NCBI GenBank assembly: GCA_902552985.1
Contig: CACDII010000001.1
Span: 62,001 to 126,000 of the forward strand
Direction of reading: 5' to 3'
Length of the DNA: 64,000 nucleotides
Source of the DNA: an uncultured Pelagibacteraceae bacterium
GTDB lineage: Bacteria; Pseudomonadota; Alphaproteobacteria; Pelagibacterales; Pelagibacteraceae
Shown: positions 45,258-54,610 of the stretch, piece by piece
Layout of the letters: each line of letters begins with the position of its first letter
How positions within the stretch are numbered: the first letter of the stretch is position 1
Translations under genes and position numbers: made by a program
The notes under the pieces: generated by a model
The model's database searches: none
What the model was told of the DNA's origin: nothing
What the model saw: the letters and a program-made list of their open reading frames with translations, nothing else

Positions 45258-46410
45258 CGCCCCAGATTAAATAATTAATTGACTGTATTAATCTGGAAAA
45301 AATATTAACTTTCTTAATATCTTCAAATGCTAATAAATCATATTCATTTATAAGTTCATCTTTAAAAAAAATTTTTAGTTTTCCAATTACCTGATCTTTT
45401 AAAATTGGAGCTTCAATTGGACCGTTGTACTCTACTAGAGCTTTTAAATATCTTTTTCTAGCTTTAGGTATAATTTTATATACATCTTCTTTAACATATG
45501 CGTTCACTTTATGTTTTTTTCCTAACCAAACATCCATGTCTGTAAAGGGGTTTTCTTTATTTGCTATTTGTATTAAATCAAAATGTGTTAATCCCCATAC
45601 GTGCAATTTTCTCGACTCCCTAGATCTATCATTTTTAGTTTGGAAACCACTTGCTACAGCAATCAGCCTTCTGTTGTTTTTGAATATAGAAGATGCTAAT
45701 GAATATTTTTCTACCGCTAAATATCCAGTTTTTATTCCATCAGCCCCGATATTTTTATATAATAAAGGATTACGATTTCCTTGAGTAATTGGATCACCAC
45801 CAGTTCTGTCCCAGGTAAACTCTTTTTCTTTAAAATATTTATACTCTTCTGGATAATTTTTAATTAGATAATTCGACATAATTAAAATATCTCTTACTGT
45901 AGAATAATTGTCAGGATCATTTATGCCTGAAGAGTTAGAAAAATTAGAGTTTGTCATACCTATTTCTTTAGCTTTAGAAGTCATCATAATTGCAAATTCT
46001 TCTTCTGAACCAGCAATACCTTCTGCTAGAGCAACACATGCATCGTTACCAGAAGCTACAATTATACCTCTTAATAAATCTTCTACACTTACTTCATCGC
46101 CAACCATAATAAACATTGAAGAAAAACCAGCAGCTGATAAACGCCATGCATTTTCAGAAACAATAAATTTGTCATCAAGGCTTAAATCGCCTTTAGATAT
46201 TAGTTCAAAAGCAATGATTGATGTCATAATTTTTGTCATAGATGCTGGATAAATTTCTCTATCTGCTTCTTTTTCAAAAAGAATTTCACCAGATAAATAG
46301 TCTTGAAGAATTACAGTTGATGCTTTTATATCGAAATTAGCATTTGCGGATGTAAAAAAAAATAAACCAACAAAAATTTTAGTAAAATAAATTTTAATTT
46401 TTTTTATCAT
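45250..46410 (-). CDS. D-alanyl-D-alanine carboxypeptidase (DacA-type, PBP5 family)
   Basis: 386 aa. N-terminal signal peptide ending near ANA (about 24). SxxK in YPASMTKIMTSIIAF (Ser about 57), SxN in VASGNDACVALAEG, and KTG in GADGIKTGYLAVEK give a complete serine-peptidase site; a C-terminal PBP5 domain and amphipathic anchor (SRLIQSINYLIWG) follow. It trims peptidoglycan pentapeptides in the periplasm. Its start overlaps the RlpA-like stop by 4 bases. Confidence 0.94.
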   Translation of the reverse strand: MIKKIKIYFTKIFVGLFFFTSANANFDIKASTVILQDYLSGEILFEKEADREIYPASMTKIMTSIIAFELISKGDLSLDDKFIVSENAWRLSAAGFSSMFIMVGDEVSVEDLLRGIIVASGNDACVALAEGIAGSEEEFAIMMTSKAKEIGMTNSNFSNSSGINDPDNYSTVRDILIMSNYLIKNYPEEYKYFKEKEFTWDRTGGDPITQGNRNPLLYKNIGADGIKTGYLAVEKYSLASSIFKNNRRLIAVASGFQTKNDRSRESRKLHVWGLTHFDLIQIANKENPFTDMDVWLGKKHKVNAYVKEDVYKIIPKARKRYLKALVEYNGPIEAPILKDQVIGKLKIFFKDELINEYDLLAFEDIKKVNIFSRLIQSINYLIWGDV

Positions 46411-47156
46411 TTTTTAATAATTTCAATGTTTTCGAATTGTAATATATTTATACTATTAAATCCTTTTTGTAGAGACTTTATGTCAGTATAAGGGCCTAAA
46501 AAAACTCGATATTCTGTATCCGAGCGCATTTGTATTTTAACGTTTTTTTCATTAGTTTCTTTAAGGATTCTGTTTACCATAGATTGAGCCGTATCTTTAA
46601 AGTAAAAGTCTGCAACTTTAATAATATATTTAAATTTAGCTTTTACAGGTTTAATCTTTTTTTCATCACTGGAATTAAGATCGTTAATATTTACACTATC
46701 TACTGGAGCTTTATTTGCAACTTCTTTTTCTTTCTCATAAATTTTTGCTTTTTTTGCAATAAATGTAGAATTGTGTATTACTTCATAAACTTCAACATAA
46801 GGTTCATTCAAATCTAAATCAATTTCCTTAGAAATTCTCTCGGTAACAACAACATTATTAAAAATGGGATAATCGGCTTTAGGTCCAACTTTGGCTAATA
46901 TGGTTTTACCATTTAAAATATTTTTAATTCTTACAATTGTCCCCTTTTTTAAATTTTTTTGAAAAACTACCATTTCTCTATTGTCTATTTTTTTTGAAAT
47001 TTGTTTAAGCTCAAAAAGATCGTCATTGTAAACAACAGCAAAACCTTTGTTAACAAAGTTTTTATTATTTATGTTTATTTTGTGTGACTTGTGATCTGTT
47101 GTTATACAGGATGTTAAAATTAATATTAATAAGATATAAAATTTTTTATAGAACAT
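46407..47156 (-). CDS. RlpA-like lipoprotein with SPOR domain
   Basis: 249 aa. Lipobox ILTSC (Cys about 16). The central region (about 75-115, GTIVRIKNILNGKTILAKVGPKADYP) resembles the RlpA double-psi barrel, but where RlpA has VNDRGP it reads VGPKADYP, so the usual catalytic Asp is not aligned. A C-terminal SPOR domain (about 175-247, YRVFLGPYTD) should bind denuded septal glycan. RlpA-DacA adjacency is common in alphaproteobacteria. It may bind glycan without cutting it. Confidence 0.78.
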   Translation of the reverse strand: MFYKKFYILLILILTSCITTDHKSHKININNKNFVNKGFAVVYNDDLFELKQISKKIDNREMVVFQKNLKKGTIVRIKNILNGKTILAKVGPKADYPIFNNVVVTERISKEIDLDLNEPYVEVYEVIHNSTFIAKKAKIYEKEKEVANKAPVDSVNINDLNSSDEKKIKPVKAKFKYIIKVADFYFKDTAQSMVNRILKETNEKNVKIQMRSDTEYRVFLGPYTDIKSLQKGFNSINILQFENIEIIKK

Positions 47157-48153
47157 TTGAAAATTTATTTTTTAATGTACACGTAGCTATAGCAAATCGT
47201 AATGATCTATTCCATTTTAATATTAATTCATAATTATCAAATACAATATAAGCAGGATTATAATTATCAGAATTAGAAACAATATCTTTATCTGGAGTAA
47301 TTATAGCTGCACTTGCGTTTTGTTTAATATTTAAATCATCATAATTTGCTATATATTTTTTAAAAAATTTGGCTTTTTTTTTATTTTTAATTTTTCTAGC
47401 AGAAGTATTTAAATATTTTGTAGGTATAGTCTTATTTAATTTTATTTTGTAAAAGCAAGGTTGATTTTTTTTCCAACCAATTTTACTTAGATAGTTGGCA
47501 GCGGAAGCAAATGAATCTTCTATAGTTTTAAGTTCTATTAAGTCGTTGGAGTCATGGTCAATTGCATATCTTTGAATTGTTGATGGCATAAATTGGAAGT
47601 TTCCAAATGCACCAGCCCATGAACCATAGAGTATTTTATAATCAATAATTCCTTCATCAACTAATTTTAAAACTGTTAATAATTCGTTTGTAAAAAAAGC
47701 ACTTCTTCTTTTATCAAAACTTAATGTAGCAAGAGATGATACAATATCCATTTTGCCCACATAGGTTCCGTAATTAGTTTCTATGCCCATTAGCGCTAGG
47801 AGCAATTCCTTTTCAACAGAAAATTTTTGATCAATTTTATTAATTATTTTTTTATTTGATTTGTAAAGTTTAATTCCACTTTTTACTTTTTTATCAGATG
47901 TTCGTTTTGATACATATGTTGCTGTATCTTCATAAAATTCTGGCTGATAGCGATCATACTTTATAACTTTAGGTAGAAATTTTGCATTTTTCATAACATT
48001 GGAAAATGTTGTTTCAGAAATACCCTCGTTTAAAGCTTTAACTTTAAAAGTTTTTTTCCACTCTAAAAATTTTTCCTGATTTTCAGATAAAGCATTTGAA
48101 AAAGAAATTATAAAATATATTAAAACAATATTAATTTGTTTCATAAAGATCAT
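47146..48153 (-). CDS. mltB: Lytic murein transglycosylase B
   Basis: 335 aa periplasmic enzyme that cuts peptidoglycan glycan strands. Catalytic Glu in LLALMGIETNYGTYVGKMD (Glu about 118), followed by SLATLSFDKRR, GSWAGAFGNFQFMPSTIQRY and a DLIELKTIEDSFASAANYL segment. It has a signal peptide without a lipobox, so it is the soluble SltB/MltB type. The first ATG overlaps rarD by 23 bases; Met4 (48144) gives a cleaner signal peptide and may be the true start. Confidence 0.93.
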   Translation of the reverse strand: MIFMKQINIVLIYFIISFSNALSENQEKFLEWKKTFKVKALNEGISETTFSNVMKNAKFLPKVIKYDRYQPEFYEDTATYVSKRTSDKKVKSGIKLYKSNKKIINKIDQKFSVEKELLLALMGIETNYGTYVGKMDIVSSLATLSFDKRRSAFFTNELLTVLKLVDEGIIDYKILYGSWAGAFGNFQFMPSTIQRYAIDHDSNDLIELKTIEDSFASAANYLSKIGWKKNQPCFYKIKLNKTIPTKYLNTSARKIKNKKKAKFFKKYIANYDDLNIKQNASAAIITPDKDIVSNSDNYNPAYIVFDNYELILKWNRSLRFAIATCTLKNKFSNVL

Positions 48154-49012
48154 TTAAATATATGATTACAGCAATCCAAATAATAATAAAACTTAGAAAT
48201 TTAACTAATGAAAACTCCTCGTTGTAATAAAAATAACCTAAAATAAACTGTAATGTTGGTGTTATGTAAAAAACCATTCCAGTTGGACCTAAACCTATAA
48301 GCTCAACACCTTTCACATATAAAAATAAAGGAATCACTGTCATTGGTCCAGCTAGAATCAAAAATAAACTTAAACCAGGATTTGATAAACTAAAATCATT
48401 AGAACCATTTATTGTGATTAAATAAAAAACAGTTAATGCTAAGGGTAAAATAAATAAACTTTCAATTAATAAACCAATATCAGTATCAACGTTTATTTTT
48501 TTTCTAATTAAATTATAAAAAGACCAACTTAAAGCAACTATTATACCTACCCAAGGTAAACTTTTAAAATTAAAAAATATTAATATTAAAATAGATATAA
48601 AAACTAAAATAATGGAAAAAACTCTTTTTTTATTTAAAGCTTCTTTAAAAAAAATATATCCTAACATAACACTAATTATGGGCATTATAAAATAACCAAA
48701 ACTTGCATCAATAATTCTTTCAGTTGCTACAGCATAAATCCAAACAGACCAGTTAATAAAAATTAACAAACCTGAACCAAACAAACCTATTAAATTTTTT
48801 TTATTTGATGAGATTTTAATAAAGTTTTTCCATTTTAAAAAAAAACTAGTTGTTAAAATCAACATAACAGCTGTCCATAAACATCTATGAACCACTAGTT
48901 CAATATGACCAATAAAAGAAACAGATTGAAAATATAAAACACCTATAAAACCCCACCAAAAAGAACCTAATGATGTATATAAAATACCTTTATTAAATTT
49001 AGAAATATTCAT
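48131..49012 (-). CDS. rarD: RarD protein, DMT superfamily transporter
   Basis: 293 aa, ten predicted helices. GILYTSLGSFWWGFIGVLYF and IELVVHRCLWTAVMLI at the N-terminus are the RarD pattern, and the C-terminus has ELIGLGPTGMVFYITPTLQFILGYFYYNEEF. RarD proteins are linked to chloramphenicol sensitivity in E. coli; the physiological substrate is unknown. The gene is in the middle of the envelope operon. Confidence 0.88.
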   Translation of the reverse strand: MNISKFNKGILYTSLGSFWWGFIGVLYFQSVSFIGHIELVVHRCLWTAVMLILTTSFFLKWKNFIKISSNKKNLIGLFGSGLLIFINWSVWIYAVATERIIDASFGYFIMPIISVMLGYIFFKEALNKKRVFSIILVFISILILIFFNFKSLPWVGIIVALSWSFYNLIRKKINVDTDIGLLIESLFILPLALTVFYLITINGSNDFSLSNPGLSLFLILAGPMTVIPLFLYVKGVELIGLGPTGMVFYITPTLQFILGYFYYNEEFSLVKFLSFIIIWIAVIIYLNDLYETN

Positions 49013-49026
49013 GTAATAAAAATTAC

Positions 49027-50499
49027 TTAATTGCCATTATTTAAGATATTATACAATATTTGATTTAAAGAAATTTTATCTTTTATAATAGCTGAATTAT
49101 CAGATTTACTTTTTTTATGAACAAATAAAACATTGTTAATACTATTACTGATAATTCTTGAATCGTGATCTGAAAAAAATATTATTTCTAAGTTGTTGAA
49201 AATTTTTTCTTTCTTTAATTTATTTAAAAAGTTGTCTAAATATACTGCTAAACAATATTTTTCTAAGTTGTGTCTTGATCTTTTTTCATCTGTTGTAATT
49301 TTATTATAATCAATTGATTTTGAACCATCATAATTGCACGAATTATCAAAACCATAAGGAATATGTGGAACAAGTATATGGGCAAATACTAAATTTGTTT
49401 TTTTATATTTTACACTCTCAAAAATTTGATCAAATATAAATTCAATAGCAGCTTTTTCTCCTTCTGGATCAAGTATACTATCACTAAATCTAAATTCTCG
49501 ACTTAGTCTCCAAATGTAATTACTAAATATAGAGCCGTTATTTTTATAAATAGACACATATCTTGTAGTTCTAGTATTATTAAATCCTTTTAAAAATTTT
49601 AAATCTCGATTAAATGGATTAAATTGAAAACATTTAATAACTTTTATATGATTACAGAAATTTAAAAACATTGATTGATGAACAATTATGTTTTTATATT
49701 CGTCCATATCAAACAACTTATTTTTAGTTAATTCATTGACAATGAAATAATTTTTTGACTTTTTAATAAATTGCTTGGAATTTTTTGTATTTATATTTTC
49801 ATAATCTTTTACATCAGTTATAAAATTTAAAGAAGAAGACATAACTTTGTCTGTTGAGAAAAATAAAGAGTAAGCATTGCTATATATATTAAAATTGTTT
49901 TGGATATAGAAATTTAGGATTGTATTATTAATATTGCTAGCATTTTCGACATTATTATCTTCGCTATTAAAACCTGACATTTCGTCAAAAACAATAATTA
50001 ATTTTTTTTCACCATTTAATACATCTGCTTCATTAATTTCTTTATTAACCACTATTGGTGGAAATTTAGAATAATTTTTTGTGGAGTCTAAAGAATTAAA
50101 TATAAATACTACTAATACAAAAGAAAAAATAATTTTTAGGCCATTTTTTTTTAACAATAAAAAAAATGTTGATAATAAAAAAATTGAAAATAATGAAAAA
50201 ATAAGTGAATTTAGATAAGGTGTACCCGCATTAAATAGTTTAGTAATATTGCCAGAAAATATCCATAATCCTAAATTTTGATCTATTGAATAAAAACTTA
50301 TAAATGCAAACCAAATATAAATTAAATAATCTTTCTTTTTTTTAATTAAAAAACTTAATAATTTAAAATGTACTAAAAAAGGAATTAATAAAAATAGAAA
50401 AAATAATATTAAAATATCAATAATACTAAGATTCCCTCTGAATATCCAAATCGGAAATAAGGATACCAAACCATAAATATTATAAAACCTTATATTCAT
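49027..50499 (-). CDS. Sulfatase-like membrane protein (alkaline phosphatase superfamily)
   Basis: 490 aa. Four to five N-terminal membrane helices (about 5-145) precede a periplasmic hydrolase-like domain. KKLIIVFDEMSGFNSED (about 163-179) matches the first metal-binding block, VFAHILVPHIPYGFD the middle His-containing block, and IIFFSDHDSR (about 446-455) the C-terminal DHD metal block. LTA synthase and phosphoethanolamine transferases share this layout. The substrate is unknown. It overlaps the methyltransferase gene by 20 bases. Confidence 0.78.
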   Translation of the reverse strand: MNIRFYNIYGLVSLFPIWIFRGNLSIIDILILFFLFLLIPFLVHFKLLSFLIKKKKDYLIYIWFAFISFYSIDQNLGLWIFSGNITKLFNAGTPYLNSLIFSLFSIFLLSTFFLLLKKNGLKIIFSFVLVVFIFNSLDSTKNYSKFPPIVVNKEINEADVLNGEKKLIIVFDEMSGFNSEDNNVENASNINNTILNFYIQNNFNIYSNAYSLFFSTDKVMSSSLNFITDVKDYENINTKNSKQFIKKSKNYFIVNELTKNKLFDMDEYKNIIVHQSMFLNFCNHIKVIKCFQFNPFNRDLKFLKGFNNTRTTRYVSIYKNNGSIFSNYIWRLSREFRFSDSILDPEGEKAAIEFIFDQIFESVKYKKTNLVFAHILVPHIPYGFDNSCNYDGSKSIDYNKITTDEKRSRHNLEKYCLAVYLDNFLNKLKKEKIFNNLEIIFFSDHDSRIISNSINNVLFVHKKSKSDNSAIIKDKISLNQILYNILNNGN

Positions 50500-51883
50500 A
50501 AATAACTCTATTTGAATTATGCAATTTATGTTTTTTTAAAATTTCTACATATTGGATTAAGTATTTTTCAAAATTTTCTTCAGTATAATCATTGTAAATA
50601 TCTTCCTTTGTTGAGAGCATATCTTGTACAGTTTGATCATCCTTTGGAACAAATTCTAATAATCCAATTTCGCTAAGATTAACTAACCACATGATAAAAT
50701 CTTTAATTGGAATATTTTTACCAATTACTAAATGATGTTCTAATGCTAAAGCTATCAAAGCATTGCATTTAAATCTTTCAACAAAGCCTTTTCTCTCTTT
50801 TTGATTCCACCCTTGATTAGGACTCGGATCTGATAGGTTTATTAACAAAGGTAAAAAATTTATATTATCCTTTTTAGCGGAATTATAACCTTCAGTTATT
50901 GCATTATAATCAAAGTCAACTCCTACAGCTTCTTTAGCACCGTTCTTTAAAGCAATTCTACTAAAAGACCCATTATTGCATCCTAGATCTAATATTTTAA
51001 CAGGTTTAAATTTTTTAGAAAAATTTGCAATTATTGTTTCTTTCTCATGTAAACTTTTTTCATTGTAAGTGTTTTTTCTACTATAAGAACCCCAAATAGA
51101 TTTTTCTTTTTTTAATTCAAGTTTTTGGATCCAAGATCTTAATTGTTTTAATAAAAAGAAATAAGAATTTTTTTTAAATTTTTTTAATTTTTTTTTTTTA
51201 TCTCTTGTATAACGAGGGTTTTCTATATCTTTTTTTAAAAGATTTGATTGTAATACGACATGCACAAAAGTATTAAAAGAAAATTTGTTTTTCAAACTTA
51301 AAAGGTTGTTTAATTTTATAGTTTCTAAACCTTCAATAGATCCTCTAAAAAAATCATTATGATGTATGGATTTTAAATGACTTAAAAGTAAAGGATTTAA
51401 AAAATTTTCACAAAATTGCTTATATCCAATCCAATATTCTCCCTCCTCATAATTTTTAAGTGACAAAATATCAATAAATAATGGTTTACCTTTATAGAAT
51501 TGAACATTAAATGCAGAAGAATCCCTTAATACACAGTTTTTATTCAATAAAAATATTTGAAAATCTAAATGATGTAAAGCCGCATCTTTTAATTGATCAA
51601 AAGTCCATTCATAAGGATAACTTATAAATGGTAACATTTCAGATTCTAAAATGATATTGTAATTTTTGAATTTCTCTGGAAAGTTATTTTTTTCTATTTC
51701 TTTAAAATTAATTAAATAATTATTGTTTATAGAATCAGTATAAATATTTTTTTTTTTTAAAGTTAAATAATTATTTTCTGCAACTGTATTAATTGTTCTT
51801 AGGATTTTATTTTTAAAAATATAAACAGAACCATGATTATCTCTATAAGAAGACTCTTCCTTATAAATTTCATTGTTTATCAT
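50480..51883 (-). CDS. Class I SAM-dependent methyltransferase with kinase-like N-terminal region
   Basis: 467 aa. The C-terminal third is a methyltransferase: motif I LDLGCNNGSF (about 299-308) and VGVDFDYNA (about 320-328). The N-terminal 160 residues read like a small-molecule kinase: a G-rich/Lys start (HGSVYIFKNKIL), a hinge-like ILESEMLPFISYP, a helix, then D121...N126 in RDSSAFNVQF and D138 in PLFIDI, the spacing of a kinase catalytic loop and metal Asp. That fold is inference. It overlaps the sulfatase-like gene by 20 bases and the small protein gene by 14. Confidence 0.72.
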   Translation of the reverse strand: MINNEIYKEESSYRDNHGSVYIFKNKILRTINTVAENNYLTLKKKNIYTDSINNNYLINFKEIEKNNFPEKFKNYNIILESEMLPFISYPYEWTFDQLKDAALHHLDFQIFLLNKNCVLRDSSAFNVQFYKGKPLFIDILSLKNYEEGEYWIGYKQFCENFLNPLLLSHLKSIHHNDFFRGSIEGLETIKLNNLLSLKNKFSFNTFVHVVLQSNLLKKDIENPRYTRDKKKKLKKFKKNSYFFLLKQLRSWIQKLELKKEKSIWGSYSRKNTYNEKSLHEKETIIANFSKKFKPVKILDLGCNNGSFSRIALKNGAKEAVGVDFDYNAITEGYNSAKKDNINFLPLLINLSDPSPNQGWNQKERKGFVERFKCNALIALALEHHLVIGKNIPIKDFIMWLVNLSEIGLLEFVPKDDQTVQDMLSTKEDIYNDYTEENFEKYLIQYVEILKKHKLHNSNRVIYEYKVL

Positions 51884-52076
51884 CAGTTAATTTTTTTTTA
51901 TTTTTAGTAAATATTTTTTTAATTTTAGTCCAATAAATGGAAGCTGTTGTACCTACAGCTGCAATCGCTCCAAGTATAGCTTGAATAATTATACTTCCTG
52001 AACCTGGATCAATATATGCATAAGCATTATTTGAAATGAACAAAATAAAAATATTTATGATAAAAAATTTTTTCAT
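51870..52076 (-). CDS. Small exported or membrane protein, 68 aa
   Basis: A signal peptide (residues 1-20, ending NAYA) leads to a mature part starting YIDPGSGSIIIQAILGAIAA, a glycine-rich helix (about 24-45), then a Lys-rich tail. The motif YIDPGSGS just after the cleavage site looks conserved in style, but I cannot name a family. It is the first gene of the 12-gene minus-strand run and overlaps the methyltransferase start by 14 bases. Confidence 0.7.
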   Translation of the reverse strand: MKKFFIINIFILFISNNAYAYIDPGSGSIIIQAILGAIAAVGTTASIYWTKIKKIFTKNKKKLTDDKQ

Positions 52077-52177
52077 TAAATTATTATGAATAATTACTCT
52101 TATTGAATCAGGAAATCAAATTTTAATAGTCTTTTTTTGTTGAATTTAATTATTATACTAATAAAAACGTTGCTTAC

Positions 52178-52267
52178 GGAGAGATGGCTGAGCGGTTGAA
52201 AGCACTAGTCTTGAAAACTAGCAAAGGGGCAACTCTTTCCTGGGTTCGAATCCCAGTCTCTCCGCCA
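52178..52267 (+). tRNA. tRNA-Ser (anticodon TGA)
   Basis: 90 bases with a long variable arm and encoded CCA. The acceptor stem GGAGAGA pairs with TCTCTCC, the anticodon arm is CTAGT-CTTGAAA-ACTAG with anticodon TGA, and the T arm is CTGGGTTCGAATCCCAG. The variable arm AAAGGGGCAACTCTTT is typical of class II tRNA. It is divergent from the envelope operon. Confidence 0.97.
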
Positions 52268-52270
52268 CAT

Positions 52271-52534
52271 TTATTTTTTAAATTTATATTCTTTAAACAG
52301 TTTATTGATTTTATTATTTGGAATTTTAATTGATGTTTTTATATCACATTTAAATTTATAAAGATTATCATCATCTATATCTATTAGTTTATATAAATTT
52401 ACCAAATCCTCATTATTCAAACTGTTGATAACTTTTTTCACAAAAGAACTTAACAAAGCATCCATTTCTTTACTTCCTCTATATGATGATCTGTAAATAA
52501 TTTTTTTTTTTAACTCTTCTGTACTAATGTTCAT
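52271..52534 (-). CDS. sdhE: FAD assembly factor SdhE (SDHAF2 family)
   Basis: 87 aa. The SdhE motif RSSYRGSKEMDALLSSF (about 15-31, RGxxE) is present, followed by a helical bundle. SdhE helps attach FAD to the succinate dehydrogenase flavoprotein. The position next to recG, divergent across 24 bases, is the usual alphaproteobacterial location. Its stop lies 4 bases from the tRNA-Ser 3' end on the opposite strand. Confidence 0.85.
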   Translation of the reverse strand: MNISTEELKKKIIYRSSYRGSKEMDALLSSFVKKVINSLNNEDLVNLYKLIDIDDDNLYKFKCDIKTSIKIPNNKINKLFKEYKFKK

Positions 52535-52558
52535 AAAATTTAATATATTATATTAAAA

Positions 52559-54610
52559 ATGAAAAATAATAATAATTACGAATATTTATTAAATAATCTT
52601 ACAAAAATTAAAGGTGTTGGAAAAAAAACTACTGAAATACTAAAAAAAAAGGGTATCACAAACATATTTGATTTATTGTGGAGACTTCCTAAATCCTATA
52701 TCGATAGATCTAACAAGTCTAAAATTAATGAGCTACAAATTGGACAAGTGTCCACTATAACAATAAAACCTATAAAATATTCTTTTCCCAGAATTAAAAA
52801 CTTGCCAAATAAAGTAACATGTCAGGATGAAACTGGATACATAGATTGTATTTTCTTTAATAGTTACGAGGGGTATATAAAAAAGATATTACCTTTAAAT
52901 GTTAATATAACTATAAGTGGCAAAATTGGTTATTACAAAAATAAATATCAAATTACTAATCCAACATATGTATCTGAAGATACGAGTATAATAGAAAAAG
53001 TTCATAACAAATATAGATTAACTGATGGAATTAACCAAAAATACTATAATAAAATAATTGAACAAATATTAAATAATTTACCTTCAATACCTGAGTGGCA
53101 CAGTAATAAAATACAAAAAAAATTTAATAATCAAAAATGGAGAGAGTCAATTATCAAGCTACATGATGCGAAAAATATAGGCAATTTTCAAAGTGATTAT
53201 TATAGAAGACTCGCATTTGATGAAATTCTAGCATCAATGTTAATTTCATCAGAAATAAGAAAAAAAATTAAAAAAATTAAGAAAGAAAATAAAATTTTTA
53301 AAGTTGATGAAGCTAAAACTATTTTTAATAATCTAGACTTTGAATTAACCAATGATCAAAAAAGAGCTTTAAATGAAATTAATCTCGATTTGAAATCTAA
53401 AAATAAAATGTTTAGACTTTTACAAGGAGATGTTGGTAGCGGAAAAACTATTGTTTCTCTTATTTCAGCTTTAAATGTTGTTAAATCAGATTATCAAGTC
53501 GCTTTAATGGCACCTACTGAAATATTAGCTAAGCAACATTATAATTTTGCTAAAAAAATATTTCCTAAAAATATTGAAATAGACATTCTATCTGGAAAAA
53601 CTGAAATGAAAAAAAAAAAATTAATTTATGAAAAAATTAAAAATGGTAAAATCAAAATGATTTTTGGTACACATACACTCTTTCAGAAAAAAATGAATTT
53701 TAATAATCTTGGATATATAATTATTGATGAACAACATAAATTTGGCGTTAAACAAAGAAAGAACCTTTCAGACAAAGGAGGAAGCAATTGTGATGTGCTT
53801 TTAATGTCAGCTACACCTATTCCTAGAACACTTATAATGTCAATTTATGGAGATATGGATATATCAATAATAAGAGAAAAACCCAAAAATAGAAAAAGTG
53901 TGATTACTTATAGCAAACCTGATAGCAAAATAAATGATGTAATTAAATTTGTAAGAAAAGAAATCGATGATGGAAATCAAATATTTTGGGTTTGTCCTTT
54001 AATTGAAGATTCAAAAAAAATTGATCATGAATCGGCAATAAAAAAATTTAAATACCTTAAAAATATATTTCCTGACTCTGTTGATATTTTACATGGCAAT
54101 ATAGATAAAAATAAAAAAGAAGAAATTTTAAATAATTTTTTAAATAAAAAATTTAGTATTTTAGTATCAACAACAATAATTGAAGTTGGTATAGATTTTC
54201 CAAATGCCAATGTTATTGTTATCGAAAATGCAAACAAATTTGGTCTTTCTCAACTGCATCAACTAAGAGGTCGTGTTGGCAGAGGTCATAAACAGGCTAG
54301 CTGTATTTTATTATTTAAATCAAATTTAAGTGAAAATGCTAGAAAAAGAATTAATATTCTTAAAAGTTCAAATGATGGTTTTGTAATTTCTGAAGAAGAT
54401 ATGAAATTGAGAGGTTTTGGTGACCTCCTTGGCTTTAAACAAAGTGGTTTAAAAAATTATAAATTGGCTGACCCTATTCATAATGCAGATTTATTTAAAC
54501 TTGGTGAAAATGAAATATTAAGAATTGAAAGAGAAGAACCTAATATTAAAAGATATAAACCATTGCTAAAATTATACGATCAAGCTGATATAATTAATGA
54601 TATTATTTAG
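52559..54610 (+). CDS. recG: ATP-dependent DNA helicase RecG
   Basis: Remodels stalled replication forks and branched DNA. 683 aa: N-terminal wedge/OB domain (about 1-165), then the helicase core with RLLQGDVGSGKTIVSL (Walker A, about 289), IIIDEQHKFGVKQR (DEQH, about 391), LLMSATPIPRTL and QLRGRVGRGHKQASC. The length is normal. Its last 8 bases overlap the convergent DUF502 gene. Confidence 0.96.
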   Translation: MKNNNNYEYLLNNLTKIKGVGKKTTEILKKKGITNIFDLLWRLPKSYIDRSNKSKINELQIGQVSTITIKPIKYSFPRIKNLPNKVTCQDETGYIDCIFFNSYEGYIKKILPLNVNITISGKIGYYKNKYQITNPTYVSEDTSIIEKVHNKYRLTDGINQKYYNKIIEQILNNLPSIPEWHSNKIQKKFNNQKWRESIIKLHDAKNIGNFQSDYYRRLAFDEILASMLISSEIRKKIKKIKKENKIFKVDEAKTIFNNLDFELTNDQKRALNEINLDLKSKNKMFRLLQGDVGSGKTIVSLISALNVVKSDYQVALMAPTEILAKQHYNFAKKIFPKNIEIDILSGKTEMKKKKLIYEKIKNGKIKMIFGTHTLFQKKMNFNNLGYIIIDEQHKFGVKQRKNLSDKGGSNCDVLLMSATPIPRTLIMSIYGDMDISIIREKPKNRKSVITYSKPDSKINDVIKFVRKEIDDGNQIFWVCPLIEDSKKIDHESAIKKFKYLKNIFPDSVDILHGNIDKNKKEEILNNFLNKKFSILVSTTIIEVGIDFPNANVIVIENANKFGLSQLHQLRGRVGRGHKQASCILLFKSNLSENARKRINILKSSNDGFVISEEDMKLRGFGDLLGFKQSGLKNYKLADPIHNADLFKLGENEILRIEREEPNIKRYKPLLKLYDQADIINDII

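Noticed and set aside
45425-46252. Plus-strand frames opposite the D-Ala carboxypeptidase gene
   Set aside because: They mirror conserved PBP5 motifs on the other strand and have no domain of their own.
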